Below are positions 46,213-54,077 of a stretch of 64,000 nucleotides of DNA, piece after piece (the first letter of the stretch is position 1; each line of letters starts with the position of its first letter). This stretch comes from Mycobacterium sp. NBC_00419 (lineage in GTDB: Bacteria; Actinomycetota; Actinomycetes; Mycobacteriales; Mycobacteriaceae). Under the pieces are notes generated by a model that was given only the letters and a program-made list of their open reading frames with translations, searched no databases and was not told the origin of the DNA. Position numbers and translations under genes: made by a program. The stretch is from positions 3,348,001 to 3,412,000 of the forward strand of contig NZ_CP107931.1 of the NCBI RefSeq assembly GCF_036023875.1, read 5' to 3'.

Positions 46213-46859
46213 AGATCGCCAACGAATTCACCGTCAGCGTCCCGATCGCGAAGGCCTGGGCCGTGCTCAGCGATATGGAGCAGGTGGTTCCGTTGATGCC
46301 CGGCGCGCAGTTGGTGGGCCGTGAGGGCGACGACTTCATCGGCAAGGTCAAGGTCAAGGTGGGTCCGGTCACCAGTGAGTTCAACGGCAAGGCGCACTTC
46401 CTGGAACGTGACGACGTCGCGCACCGCGCGCTGATCGACGGGCGCGGCAAGGAGGCCCGGGGGACGGGCAATGCCGCAGCGGTAGTCACCCTGCAGTTGC
46501 ACGAGGCGGGTCAGAACACCCGCGTCAGCGTCGACACCGATCTCAAGATCGTCGGGAAGCTGGCCCAGTTCGGCAGCAGCATGCTCCAGCAGGTCTCGGA
46601 GAAACTGCTGGGACAGTTCGTCGACGCGCTGGAGGCCAAGCTCGGCGAGGGTGACGCGCCCGCCGAACCGGTTGTCGAACCCGCCGCTACGTCGGTCGCC
46701 GAGCCGACGCCCCGTCTGACCCCGGCCCCGGAGCCGGAGCCCATCGACCTGCTCGAGCTGGCAGGCGGCACCGCCGCGACGAAGTACGCCGCAGCGGGCG
46801 TCGCCGCGCTGGCCCTGCTCATCCTCGTCGTGATTTTGCGCCGGCGACACCGGGGGTGA
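46209..46859 (+). CDS. SRPBCC (CoxG-like) protein with a C-terminal membrane anchor
   Basis: 216 residues, ATG at 46209. Residues 1-145 are a START-like fold as in CoxG/carbon monoxide dehydrogenase subunit G (FTVSVPIAKAWAVLSDMEQVVPLMPGAQL ... DDFIGKVKVKVGPVTSEFNGKAHFL). An acidic, Pro-rich hinge follows and the end is one transmembrane helix (AAAGVAALALLILVVILRR). CoxG proteins recruit CO dehydrogenase to the membrane or carry a cofactor. Coupled to the XdhC-like gene, but no catalytic partner is present. Confidence 0.85.
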   Translation: MKIANEFTVSVPIAKAWAVLSDMEQVVPLMPGAQLVGREGDDFIGKVKVKVGPVTSEFNGKAHFLERDDVAHRALIDGRGKEARGTGNAAAVVTLQLHEAGQNTRVSVDTDLKIVGKLAQFGSSMLQQVSEKLLGQFVDALEAKLGEGDAPAEPVVEPAATSVAEPTPRLTPAPEPEPIDLLELAGGTAATKYAAAGVAALALLILVVILRRRHRG

Positions 46860-46874
46860 CCTGACTGCTACTGC

Positions 46875-46938
46875 GGGGTGTCGACGCTGCGGCCGCGCAA
46901 TTCTGTTGCCGCGCTGATGGATTCAGCGAGGACACCCC
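46875..46938. terminator. Hairpin between convergent genes
   Basis: GGGGTGTC-ga-CGCTG (46875-46889) pairs with CAGCG-ag-GACACCCC (46924-46938), giving a long stem with one small internal mismatch and a 34-base GC-rich loop. It lies between the SRPBCC gene and the small exported protein gene and could stop both transcripts. No T-run. Confidence 0.45.
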
Positions 46939-46944
46939 GGGGCG

Positions 46945-47199
46945 TCAGCCGTTGGTGGAGTGCGCCTTGTCCTGGGGTGTGGCAACCATGAGCGGGCCGG
47001 TCTCCGAGCCGTCCATCGCCGCCTTGTAGCTGCCCTGGGTGCCGTCGCTGTCGATGGCCGCGCCGTCGTGGCCGCTGTCGCCGTCCTGAATCGTCAGCGT
47101 GGTCGTCGGGCTACCCGCGAAAGCCACTGCGGTGCCGCCGAAGAGCGTCGCCAAGCCAATACCCGCTGCGACTGCCGATGCCTTGAGAATGAGCTTCAT
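46945..47199 (-). CDS. Small exported protein
   Basis: 84 residues, ATG at 47199 with AAAGGA 10 bases upstream. A signal peptide is clear (KLILKASAVAAGIGLATLFGGTAVAFA, residues 2-28), giving a mature protein of about 56 residues rich in Asp, Gly, Ser and Thr with no Cys. No family recognised. It may be a small secreted or cell-wall protein. Confidence 0.7.
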   Translation of the reverse strand: MKLILKASAVAAGIGLATLFGGTAVAFAGSPTTTLTIQDGDSGHDGAAIDSDGTQGSYKAAMDGSETGPLMVATPQDKAHSTNG

Positions 47200-47329
47200 G
47201 GAACCTGTGTCCTTTCGTACAGATTCCGAAAAGGTAGACGCGGTCCCTGGCAGAACTGCTGGCCATTTCCTGGGAGCTGGCTGGACGCGGTGGGGTCGCC
47301 TTCGTCCGGGCGGCGTCGGTTGAGGCCGG

Positions 47330-48019
47330 TTACGGCTCGGTGACCGGGTCCGTCGCGTCGGTTGCCGTGCCGGCCGCCTTGCGGCGCCGATACCACTCCC
47401 ACACCATCGGCGCGATCGAGGCGACCGCGATCAGGATGAAGATCGGCTCGATCAGCTTCTGGATGATCTCGAACTGGCCGAGGCCATAGCCGAGCAATGT
47501 CAGGCCGATACCCCACAAAAGCGCGCCGATGATGTTGTACAGCGTGAAGACGGCGTACTTCATCTTGGCCGCGCCCGCCGTGATCGGGGCCAGGGTGCGC
47601 ACGATCGGGACGAAACGGGCGAGCACGATCGCGAACGGCCCGCGCTGCTCGAAGAATAGGTGGGCTTCGTCGAGGTAGCGCTGTTTGAGGATCCGCGCGT
47701 TCGGCTTGAACATCGCCGTACCGAGAAAGCGGCCGATGAAATAGCCGACCTGGCCGCCGAGAATGGCGGCGATCGGGATGAACACCAGCAGCTGCCACAA
47801 CTGAAAGTTGGCGTCCACGGCGGCGCCGCGCGCGGCGGTTCCGGCGGCGAGCATGCCCGCCACGAAGAGCAGGGTGTCACCCGGCAGCACCGGGAACAGC
47901 ACCCCGGACTCGACGAAGACGACGACCAGAATGCCGACCAGAGCCCAGGCGCCGAACTGCTCGATCAGTTTGATCGGGTCGAGGAAATCCGGCATGAGGG
48001 CCAGGGTGGTGATGGTCAC
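47330..48019 (-). CDS. DedA-family membrane protein
   Basis: 229 residues from GTG at 48019; a TTG at 48028 and an ATG at 47995 are other options. Family motif VESGVLFPVLPGDTLLFVAGMLAAG near the start, then the conserved FARFVPIVRTLAPITAGAAKMKY with two Arg, and several hydrophobic helices. DedA proteins flip or move phospholipids and maintain membrane potential. Resembles Rv0364. Divergent from fba. Confidence 0.82.
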   Translation of the reverse strand: MTITTLALMPDFLDPIKLIEQFGAWALVGILVVVFVESGVLFPVLPGDTLLFVAGMLAAGTAARGAAVDANFQLWQLLVFIPIAAILGGQVGYFIGRFLGTAMFKPNARILKQRYLDEAHLFFEQRGPFAIVLARFVPIVRTLAPITAGAAKMKYAVFTLYNIIGALLWGIGLTLLGYGLGQFEIIQKLIEPIFILIAVASIAPMVWEWYRRRKAAGTATDATDPVTEP

Positions 48020-48119
48020 GACGCCCAAGGGTACCGGTGGCGCCCGAGCGCCCTGTGCCAGCCGACCGGCTTCTTGTCATACTGACTCCGTTGCGCCGAA
48101 CTTGCCGAGAGGAAGTGCC

Positions 48120-49157
48120 ATGCCCATCGCCACCCCCGAGGTCTACGCGGAGATGCTGGCTCGCGCCAAGGAGCACTCCTTTGCGTTCCCAGCGATCAAC
48201 TGTGTGGGCTCGGAGAGCATCAACGCCGCCATCAAGGGCTTCGCCGACGCAGGCAGTGACGGGATCATCCAGTTCTCGACCGGCGGCGCCGAGTTCGGCT
48301 CCGGTCTGGGGGTCAAGGACATGGTCACCGGTGCGGTGGCGCTGGCCGAGTTCGCGCATGTGATCGCGGCGAAGTACCCGATCACCGTCGCCCTGCACAC
48401 CGACCACTGCCCCAAGGACAAGCTCGACACCTACGTACGCCCGCTGCTGGCCATCTCGGCCGAGCGGGTCGCCAAGGGCAACGATCCGCTGTTCCAGTCG
48501 CACATGTGGGACGGGTCGGCCGTGCCGATCACAGAGAACCTGGCGATCGCCCAGGAACTGCTGAAGCAGGCTGCTGCCGCCAGAATCATCCTCGAGGTGG
48601 AGATCGGCGTGGTCGGCGGTGAAGAGGACGGTGTGGAAGCCGAGATCAACGAGAAGCTCTACACCAGCTCTGAGGACTTCGAGGCGACCATCGACGCCCT
48701 CGGTGCAGGTGAGCACGGCCAGTACCTGCTGGCCGCGACCTTCGGCAACGTCCATGGCGTCTACAAGCCGGGCAATGTGGTGCTCAAGCCCGAGGTGCTC
48801 GCCGAGGGCCAGCGGGTGGCGTCGGCCAAGCTGGGCCTGGCGGAGGGCTCCAAGCCGTTCGACTTCGTCTTCCACGGCGGCTCGGGCTCGCTGAAGTCCG
48901 AGATCGAGGACGCACTGAAGTACGGCGTGGTGAAAATGAACGTCGACACCGACACCCAGTACGCGTTCACCCGGCCGCTGGCCGGCCACATGTTCGCCAA
49001 CTACGACGGCGTGCTCAAGATCGACGGCGAGGTGGGCAACAAAAAGGTCTACGACCCGCGCAGCTACCTCAAGAAGGCCGAGGCGGGCATGTCCGAGCGC
49101 GTGGTCGAGGCCTGCAACGACCTGCACAGCGCCGGGCGTTCGGTCTCCGCGGGCTGA
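48120..49157 (+). CDS. fba: Class II fructose-bisphosphate aldolase
   Basis: 345 residues, ATG at 48120 with GAGAGGA 6 bases upstream. AINCVGSESINAAIKGFADAGSDGIIQFSTGG and zinc-binding HTDHCPKDKL are typical of class II enzymes; HGGSGS and GVVKMNVDTDTQYAF complete the site. It splits fructose-1,6-bisphosphate in glycolysis and gluconeogenesis. Matches Rv0363c. The start is chosen over an upstream frame that is part of the divergent gene's antisense. Confidence 0.95.
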   Translation: MPIATPEVYAEMLARAKEHSFAFPAINCVGSESINAAIKGFADAGSDGIIQFSTGGAEFGSGLGVKDMVTGAVALAEFAHVIAAKYPITVALHTDHCPKDKLDTYVRPLLAISAERVAKGNDPLFQSHMWDGSAVPITENLAIAQELLKQAAAARIILEVEIGVVGGEEDGVEAEINEKLYTSSEDFEATIDALGAGEHGQYLLAATFGNVHGVYKPGNVVLKPEVLAEGQRVASAKLGLAEGSKPFDFVFHGGSGSLKSEIEDALKYGVVKMNVDTDTQYAFTRPLAGHMFANYDGVLKIDGEVGNKKVYDPRSYLKKAEAGMSERVVEACNDLHSAGRSVSAG

Positions 49158-49169
49158 CTGCCCACATCA

Positions 49170-49904
49170 CTAGGAGGTCTGGCAGATCTTCCACTGGTTG
49201 TCGCGGAACTGCAGGTCGAAGCTGCGGATTGAGCGGGTCGCGGGGTCGAACGCCATGAACGAGGTGACGTTGGCCTCGGCGTGCTCGCCGTTGACCACCA
49301 CCTCGTCGATGCTGGCCACCACCGGGTACTGACGGGCGGCAGCCACCCGCGCGTGGGTGTCGGTCCAGGCCCGGTCGTCGTAGTTGACGTAGCTGTCCCG
49401 GGTCGGCCCGCAGGTGATGGTGCGCAGCGTCGCCAGGTCACCGCTCTGGACGGCGGTGTCGAAGTTCTCGATGGTGGTGCGCACGAGCTCTTCCTGGGAC
49501 ACCTTGGGCGCGTTGCTCCGGGTGAACAGGATGACGGCCAGGATCGCCACGGCCGCCAGCACCGCGATGCCGGCGATGACCGCGATCACCACACCCCAGC
49601 TGCGCCGCCGCGTCAGCGGCGCCCGCGGCAGGATCTGCTGCGGGCCGGTGCGGACCGGTGGCTCGGCAACGGGGAAGACCTCGGTCGGGGTCGAGATGAT
49701 CTCGGTCTCGGGGTCCGGTGGCGGGCGGTCGATGATCTGCGTCGAGCCGGCATCGAAACCTGGTGCGGTGTAACGACGTTCAGGGTTGGGGTCGGCCGCC
49801 GTGAACACCTCTGTGGTGCCCTCGGTGTCCTGAGGCGGCTGACCGCCGTGGTCTTCGGCGCCGGGTTCGTCGGCGTCGTGGTCGGGCCCGGGCGGGTTCG
49901 ACAT
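49170..49904 (-). CDS. Membrane-anchored protein with disordered N-terminus and SnoaL/NTF2-like C-terminal domain
   Basis: 244 residues, ATG at 49904. Residues 1-100 are Pro/Asp/Glu/Gly-rich and likely disordered in the cytoplasm; one transmembrane helix near 103-130 (RSWGVVIAVIAGIAVLAAVAILAVILF) is followed by an extracytoplasmic domain (QEELVRTTIENFDTAVQSGDLATLRTITCG) that resembles an NTF2-like fold. Resembles Rv0361 of M. tuberculosis. Function unknown. Confidence 0.75.
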   Translation of the reverse strand: MSNPPGPDHDADEPGAEDHGGQPPQDTEGTTEVFTAADPNPERRYTAPGFDAGSTQIIDRPPPDPETEIISTPTEVFPVAEPPVRTGPQQILPRAPLTRRRSWGVVIAVIAGIAVLAAVAILAVILFTRSNAPKVSQEELVRTTIENFDTAVQSGDLATLRTITCGPTRDSYVNYDDRAWTDTHARVAAARQYPVVASIDEVVVNGEHAEANVTSFMAFDPATRSIRSFDLQFRDNQWKICQTS

Positions 49905-49995
49905 GGCGTGCTGCGGTCCTCCTCGAGTGCTGGTGCTCTTGACCCTATCGGTTGGGTGGTCCCACCGGGCCGCGGCGGCACGGCACAATGGTCCG

Positions 49996-50412
49996 ATGAC
50001 GTCATTTGGGGATCTGCTCGGGCCCGCGCCAGTCTTGTTGCCCGGTGATATCGAGGCCGAAGCCGAACTGGAGGCCGGCGAGAACCCGGCGATCGTGGCG
50101 GCGGCTCACCCGACGGCCTCGGTGGCGTGGGCGTGCCTGGCCGAGGACGCGCTGGCCGACGACAAGGCGATCACCGCCTACGCCTACGCGCGGACCGGAT
50201 ACCACCGTGGTCTGGACCAGCTGCGCCGCAACGGCTGGAAGGGATTCGGTCCCGTCCCGTTCCATCACGAACCCAACCGCGGTTTCTTGCGCTGTGTGGC
50301 CGCACTCGCACGCGCGGCCGACACCATCGGCGAAACCGACGAGTTCGCCCGCTGCCTGGACCTGCTTGACGATTGCGACCCGGCAGCCCGTCCGGCACTC
50401 GGTCTGGTCTAG
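49996..50412 (+). CDS. DUF3151-family protein (Rv0360c-like)
   Basis: 138 residues, ATG at 49996. Helical protein with ARTGYHRGLDQLRRNGWKGFGPVPFHHEPNRGFLRCVAALARAADTIGE, as in conserved mycobacterial and other actinobacterial DUF3151 proteins. Single-copy and conserved next to fba in these bacteria, so a housekeeping function is likely, but it is unknown. No transmembrane segments. Confidence 0.82.
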   Translation: MTSFGDLLGPAPVLLPGDIEAEAELEAGENPAIVAAAHPTASVAWACLAEDALADDKAITAYAYARTGYHRGLDQLRRNGWKGFGPVPFHHEPNRGFLRCVAALARAADTIGETDEFARCLDLLDDCDPAARPALGLV

Positions 50413-50423
50413 CGGTCCAGCAC

Positions 50424-50453
50424 TCCGCGCCCATATTCACCTCTGGGCGCGGA
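50424..50453. terminator. Hairpin between DUF3151 and FUSC genes
   Basis: TCCGCGCCCA (50424-50433) and TGGGCGCGGA (50444-50453) are perfect 10-base arms around a 10-base loop, between two convergent genes. A bidirectional terminator is likely. Confidence 0.6.
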
Positions 50454-50468
50454 ACTGCGAGATGACCG

Positions 50469-52256
50469 CTACCTTTCGTCGATTTCGGCGAGGTGGCCCA
50501 GCGATCGGTGAAGCTCGATGACCTGGTCTGCAATGAAGGGCGGGGGATCGCCGGGCTCGGGCGTCACCTCGCCACCGCGCACCGCGGCCGCCAGTTCACG
50601 CAGGGCCAGGACGTCCGGTTGAACCGAACGTCCGCCGAACAGTGACCGGCCGAAGTCGACGCCATCGGACCGGTGTTCAACGGTCCAGCAGGCCGCGATT
50701 GTGCGGTACGCCAACTGTTCACTCGCGGTGACCGCCGGCAACAGTTGTTCGGCGATCGCCCGGTTGCGTGGTGCGCCGGCCGCGGCGGCCTCGTCAGCTT
50801 CCATCAATCCGATCGCCGCGATCTGCAGATCTCGGCGGGCCGCACGGGCCGCGAGACCGGCGGTGTCGCCGGCGGCGATGTAGGGGAAGACCTCGGCGGC
50901 CGCCTCCAGCGTGCGCGCGATCGCATCGATGAGCCGGGTCGACTCCTGCCACCGTGCCGCCACCAAGAAGACCGCCACCCCGACCGCACAACCGATGAGG
51001 GTGTCGGTGCCACGCGCCAGCAGCAGATGGCCGATGTCGACGGGGTGGGTTCCCGACGAGATGGTCAACGCTGTCGTGGTGATGAAAACCGTTGCCAATG
51101 TGTAGTTTCGGACCACCAATAGCTCGATGACGAGATTCAGCAGCGCCAACAGCAGCACCAGCCACAGGTCGCGAGGATGTAGCGACAGGATCACCCCGGC
51201 CAGCCCGAGGCCCACCCATGTGCCCACCAGCCGCTCGGCACCTCGGCGCAACGTCTTGCTGCGGTCGGCGCCCTGATGCAGCACCAGCACTGCAGCCGCC
51301 ATGGCCCAGTACGCGTGGTCGATCCCCAACGCCATCGCTGCCGCACCGGCCAGCGGAACTCCGACGGCGACCCGTTGCATGATGTGGCGGACATGCGAGC
51401 CCGGGCTGACCGCGCGGCGCAACACGGTCACCAGCGGCGGGCTGCCCAGCGGTATCTGGTCAGCCGGCCGGGCCGCGACGGTTTCCGGTGCCAACTGCAG
51501 CGCACCGATCCGGCGCGCTGTCTCCGCCGAGTCCGCGGCCGGGGCGAACCCCTGTGCTGCGGCGGCCACCGCGGTGGTGAACAGGACATGCACCGCGTGG
51601 TTGGCCGCGCGCAGCCGGTGCAGCACGCTGGTTTTGGAGGCCGCCAACGGCTGGTAGTTGACCAGAACGCTCCAGGACTTGTGCAGCGCGCTGGCCGCGC
51701 GGTGGCGGGCTGCCCGTTCCTGCAGGGAGTCAGCCGACTCGATGTAGTCGGCGACGGCCTCGGCTGCCGCCGCGACGGCGGCACGCTCGGGCCTCCGGAA
51801 CGCGACCAGCGCGCCTGCCATCTGTACCAGCCAGGCCACCGCTCCGCCGGCGAGCACCAGCACCCCGATCGTCCAGGGGGCCAGGTGGGCAGCCGAGACC
51901 CCGATACCGGCGGCACACGCCACCACGAACACATAAGCGCCCGGCGGCCCAACGGAGAGCGCATTGCACAGCCACACCGCCATGACCGCGACCAATGACA
52001 CCGTCATGACACCGGCCCACGGCACCTGAGCAGACCAGTCGCCCACTGCGACGGCCGCGGCAAGTGACACCGCCACCACCGCCAGTTCGATACCGCGGTT
52101 GACGTATGGGCGGCCCCCGCCGAAGCGTGAGGTGAACGCGCCCAGGGTGGCGATAAGTCCGGAACCCATCGCCCCCGCGGCCCAGCCGGCCGTAGCGGGG
52201 ATGGCAGTGCTGATTGCCGCGCGCAGGCCGACGGGCCAGCGCGACGGGACGCTCAA
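50469..52256 (-). CDS. FUSC-family membrane protein
   Basis: 595 residues, TTG at 52256 (no better start nearby). Two sets of membrane helices with a cytoplasmic domain between: first AISTAIPATAGWAAG to about residue 155 and the second near 300-440. The FUSC-type motif WAMAAAVLVLHQGADRSKTLRRGAERLVGTW lies near residue 300. Members are thought to be aromatic acid or small molecule exporters. It may be coupled with the CDF gene upstream (4-base gap). Confidence 0.7.
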   Translation of the reverse strand: MSVPSRWPVGLRAAISTAIPATAGWAAGAMGSGLIATLGAFTSRFGGGRPYVNRGIELAVVAVSLAAAVAVGDWSAQVPWAGVMTVSLVAVMAVWLCNALSVGPPGAYVFVVACAAGIGVSAAHLAPWTIGVLVLAGGAVAWLVQMAGALVAFRRPERAAVAAAAEAVADYIESADSLQERAARHRAASALHKSWSVLVNYQPLAASKTSVLHRLRAANHAVHVLFTTAVAAAAQGFAPAADSAETARRIGALQLAPETVAARPADQIPLGSPPLVTVLRRAVSPGSHVRHIMQRVAVGVPLAGAAAMALGIDHAYWAMAAAVLVLHQGADRSKTLRRGAERLVGTWVGLGLAGVILSLHPRDLWLVLLLALLNLVIELLVVRNYTLATVFITTTALTISSGTHPVDIGHLLLARGTDTLIGCAVGVAVFLVAARWQESTRLIDAIARTLEAAAEVFPYIAAGDTAGLAARAARRDLQIAAIGLMEADEAAAAGAPRNRAIAEQLLPAVTASEQLAYRTIAACWTVEHRSDGVDFGRSLFGGRSVQPDVLALRELAAAVRGGEVTPEPGDPPPFIADQVIELHRSLGHLAEIDER

Positions 52257-52260
52257 CTAG

Positions 52261-53157
52261 CTACCAGTCCGTCTGACCGGGGCAGTCGTCGGCGCAGCCG
52301 GGCGGCTCGACCTGGATGGTCGCATGCGCGAGGCCGCGGGCGGCCAGCACCGCCCGGGCGTCGTCGAGTACCCGGTCGGAATCCCCGCTGCTGGTCAGGT
52401 GGGCGGTCGCCATGTCCTTGCCCGGCACCAGCGTCCACACGTGCAGATCGTGCACCTCGGTGACCCCGTCGACCGCTGCCAGCGCTGTGCGCAGTTCGTC
52501 GACGTCGATGTGGCGTGGTGAGGATTCGGAGAGAATCCGCAGAGCCGCCCTGGCCAGGGCGATCGCCCTGGGCAACACCCAGAGCGCGACGAAGACCGCG
52601 ACCACCACGTCGGCATACGGCCAGCTGGTGGTGACCGTGACGATGCCGGCGATCAGCACCCCGACGCTGCCGACGGTGTCGGCCACCACCTCCATGTAGG
52701 CGCCTTTGACGGCCAGGCTCTGTTCGGACTGGGACCGCAGCAGGAGCACGACCACCGCGTTGGCGATCAGGCCCGCGATGGCCACCACGATCATCGGCAC
52801 GCCGGGAACCTCCGGCGCATCACCCAAGCGCTCGAACGCCTCGTAGAGGATGAAGATCGCCAGGCAGATCAGCAGCACCGCATTGGCGACGGCGGTGAAC
52901 ACCTCGGCGCGGTGCCAGCCGTAGGTGCGTGCTGCGGAAGCGGGGCCGTGCTTGGCCAGCAGTACCGCGGTGAGGCCCATGAACATCGCGACCAGGTCGG
53001 TCAGCATGTGCCCGGCGTCCGCCAGCAGGGCGATCGATCCGATCATCAGCGCCGTCGTCAGTTCGATGACGAAGAACACGGTCAGGATCGCCGCCGCGAT
53101 GAGCATCCGGCTCACGCGGGTGTCTGCGCCGTGGCTGTGGTCGTGCCCTGCTCCCAT
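52261..53157 (-). CDS. Cation diffusion facilitator (zinc/cobalt/nickel-type exporter)
   Basis: 298 residues, ATG at 53157. N-terminal His-rich GAGHDHSHG, then six helices with metal-binding ADAGHMLTDL in helix II and EVVADTVGSVGVL in helix V (Asp pair), and a cytoplasmic C-terminal domain ending in a Cys-containing tail (PPGCADDCPGQTDW). It exports divalent metals. An 8-base-arm palindrome 11 bases upstream (53168-53187) looks like an ArsR/SmtB-type operator, so metal-controlled expression is likely. Confidence 0.88.
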   Translation of the reverse strand: MGAGHDHSHGADTRVSRMLIAAAILTVFFVIELTTALMIGSIALLADAGHMLTDLVAMFMGLTAVLLAKHGPASAARTYGWHRAEVFTAVANAVLLICLAIFILYEAFERLGDAPEVPGVPMIVVAIAGLIANAVVVLLLRSQSEQSLAVKGAYMEVVADTVGSVGVLIAGIVTVTTSWPYADVVVAVFVALWVLPRAIALARAALRILSESSPRHIDVDELRTALAAVDGVTEVHDLHVWTLVPGKDMATAHLTSSGDSDRVLDDARAVLAARGLAHATIQVEPPGCADDCPGQTDW

Positions 53158-53167
53158 GCCGAGCAAT

Positions 53168-53187
53168 ATATGCAAGAAGTTGCATAT
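53168..53187. promoter_or_regulatory. ArsR/SmtB-type operator-like palindrome upstream of the CDF gene
   Basis: ATATGCAA and TTGCATAT are perfect 8-base arms around GAAG. A/T-rich 8-base arms with a 4-base centre are typical of sites bound by ArsR/SmtB metal sensors. No ArsR gene is nearby; it must be encoded elsewhere, or another regulator binds. Confidence 0.5.
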
Positions 53188-53233
53188 GTCGCAAGCGACG
53201 GTCTGACGTTTGATCCCCCGCCTGTGGTCACAT

Positions 53234-53255
53234 TTACGTACCATTGGGAATGTAA
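53234..53255. promoter_or_regulatory. Imperfect palindrome upstream of the TetR gene at 53293
   Basis: TTACGTACC and GGAATGTAA (53234-53242 and 53247-53255) match at 7 of 9 positions. It lies 38-59 bases upstream of the TetR start and could be an autoregulatory TetR operator. Confidence 0.3.
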
Positions 53256-53292
53256 CCTCACCTGAAAACAGACCCTCAGTAGAATTCGAGCC

Positions 53293-53934
53293 ATGTCGAT
53301 GTCGCCCAACCAGCCCAGGCGGACCCAAGAGGAACGCAGTGCGGCGACCCGTGCCCGACTCCTGGACGCGACCGTCGAGTGTTTGACGATCTATGGCTAT
53401 GCCGGCACGACCACCCCGCGCATCGCCGAGATGGCGGGCCTGACCCGTGGCGCCCAGATGCATCACTTCGGCTCCAAGCACGAGATGATCACGGCCGCGA
53501 TGCACCACATGACGGCCCGGACTGTCACCACCGTGGTCACCGGGTTCAAGGACGGGTTCACCCGAGCCGCTGACCCGATCGGTGCGATTCTCGACCTCAT
53601 CTGGGACGTCCACGCTGCACCGGGATTCGTTCCAGTGGTTGAACTTTGGGTTGCCGGCCGCACTGATCCGGAGCTGGCCCGAGAGGTTTCGAAGTTCGCG
53701 CCGATCGCGGCCAGTGCGGTCACCGCAGCCGTGCTCGAGCCGGTTCCGCACCACTTGCACCCGGCAATGCTCGAGTTCGTCTACACCGCGATGGACACCC
53801 TGCGCGGCATTCTCATCCCCAGCTTCGTCGATGCCGACAAGACCCAGGCCGAGCGTCGGTGGCAGACCGCGGCCACCGTTCTGCGCCGGATGGTGCATCC
53901 GGAGCTCCGCGACTGGCTGGAGTCCCCAAATTAA
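53293..53934 (+). CDS. TetR-family transcriptional regulator
   Basis: 213 residues, ATG at 53293. DNA-binding part: RARLLDATVECLTIYGYAGTTTPRIAEMAGLTRGAQMHHFGSKHEMI (residues 20-66). The ligand domain carries PIGAILDLIWDVHAAPGFVPVVELWVAGRTDPE and LRGILIPSF. It is divergent from the CDF exporter with 135 bp between, which contain two operator-like palindromes. Ligand unknown. Confidence 0.85.
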   Translation: MSMSPNQPRRTQEERSAATRARLLDATVECLTIYGYAGTTTPRIAEMAGLTRGAQMHHFGSKHEMITAAMHHMTARTVTTVVTGFKDGFTRAADPIGAILDLIWDVHAAPGFVPVVELWVAGRTDPELAREVSKFAPIAASAVTAAVLEPVPHHLHPAMLEFVYTAMDTLRGILIPSFVDADKTQAERRWQTAATVLRRMVHPELRDWLESPN

Positions 53935-53951
53935 TGACGCTTTAGTAAATA

Positions 53952-53965
53952 GGGACGAAAGTCAC
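53952..53965 (+). promoter_or_regulatory. DosR-box-like sequence, second copy, not followed by a called gene
   Basis: GGGACGAAAGTCAC is identical over 14 bases to the element at 21920-21933; it agrees with 12 of 14 positions of the DosR consensus on the opposite strand. Nothing on either strand directly downstream is an obvious gene; a TAnnnT-type element and a terminator-like hairpin follow, so an untranslated RNA is possible. Confidence 0.35.
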
Positions 53966-53975
53966 TTCCGCACTC

Positions 53976-53993
53976 ACATACATGTCAGTATGT
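53976..53993. promoter_or_regulatory. Palindrome in the same orphan region
   Basis: ACATAC, ATGTCA, GTATGT: perfect 6-base arms with a 6-base centre, a TetR-operator-like form. A -10-like TATGTT overlaps the right arm (53990-53995). It lies between the TetR 3' end and a terminator-like hairpin. Confidence 0.35.
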
Positions 53994-54017
53994 TTGTGAT
54001 GCCTACCGGGGTATGAG

Positions 54018-54077
54018 GACCGGGGTGAGGCGGCAACGAAAGAGGGGGTCGTTGCGGTCACGCCCCGGTCTTCGTTT
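54018..54077. terminator. Terminator-like hairpin between TetR and M50 peptidase genes
   Basis: GACCGGGG (54018-54025) and CCCCGGTC (54063-54070) start a stem that continues imperfectly to include GCAACG and CGTTGC (54033-54038, 54050-54055); TTCGTTT follows. It ends two convergent genes and would also end any transcript that starts in the orphan region. Confidence 0.6.

Noticed and set aside
47877-49127. 416-codon minus-strand frame antisense to fba
   Set aside because: Antisense shadow of fba, with His/Asp/Val-rich artefact composition.
54000-54017. Five-codon leaderless ORF ATG CCT ACC GGG GTA TGA
   Set aside because: Too short to support; mentioned only as part of the orphan promoter segment.
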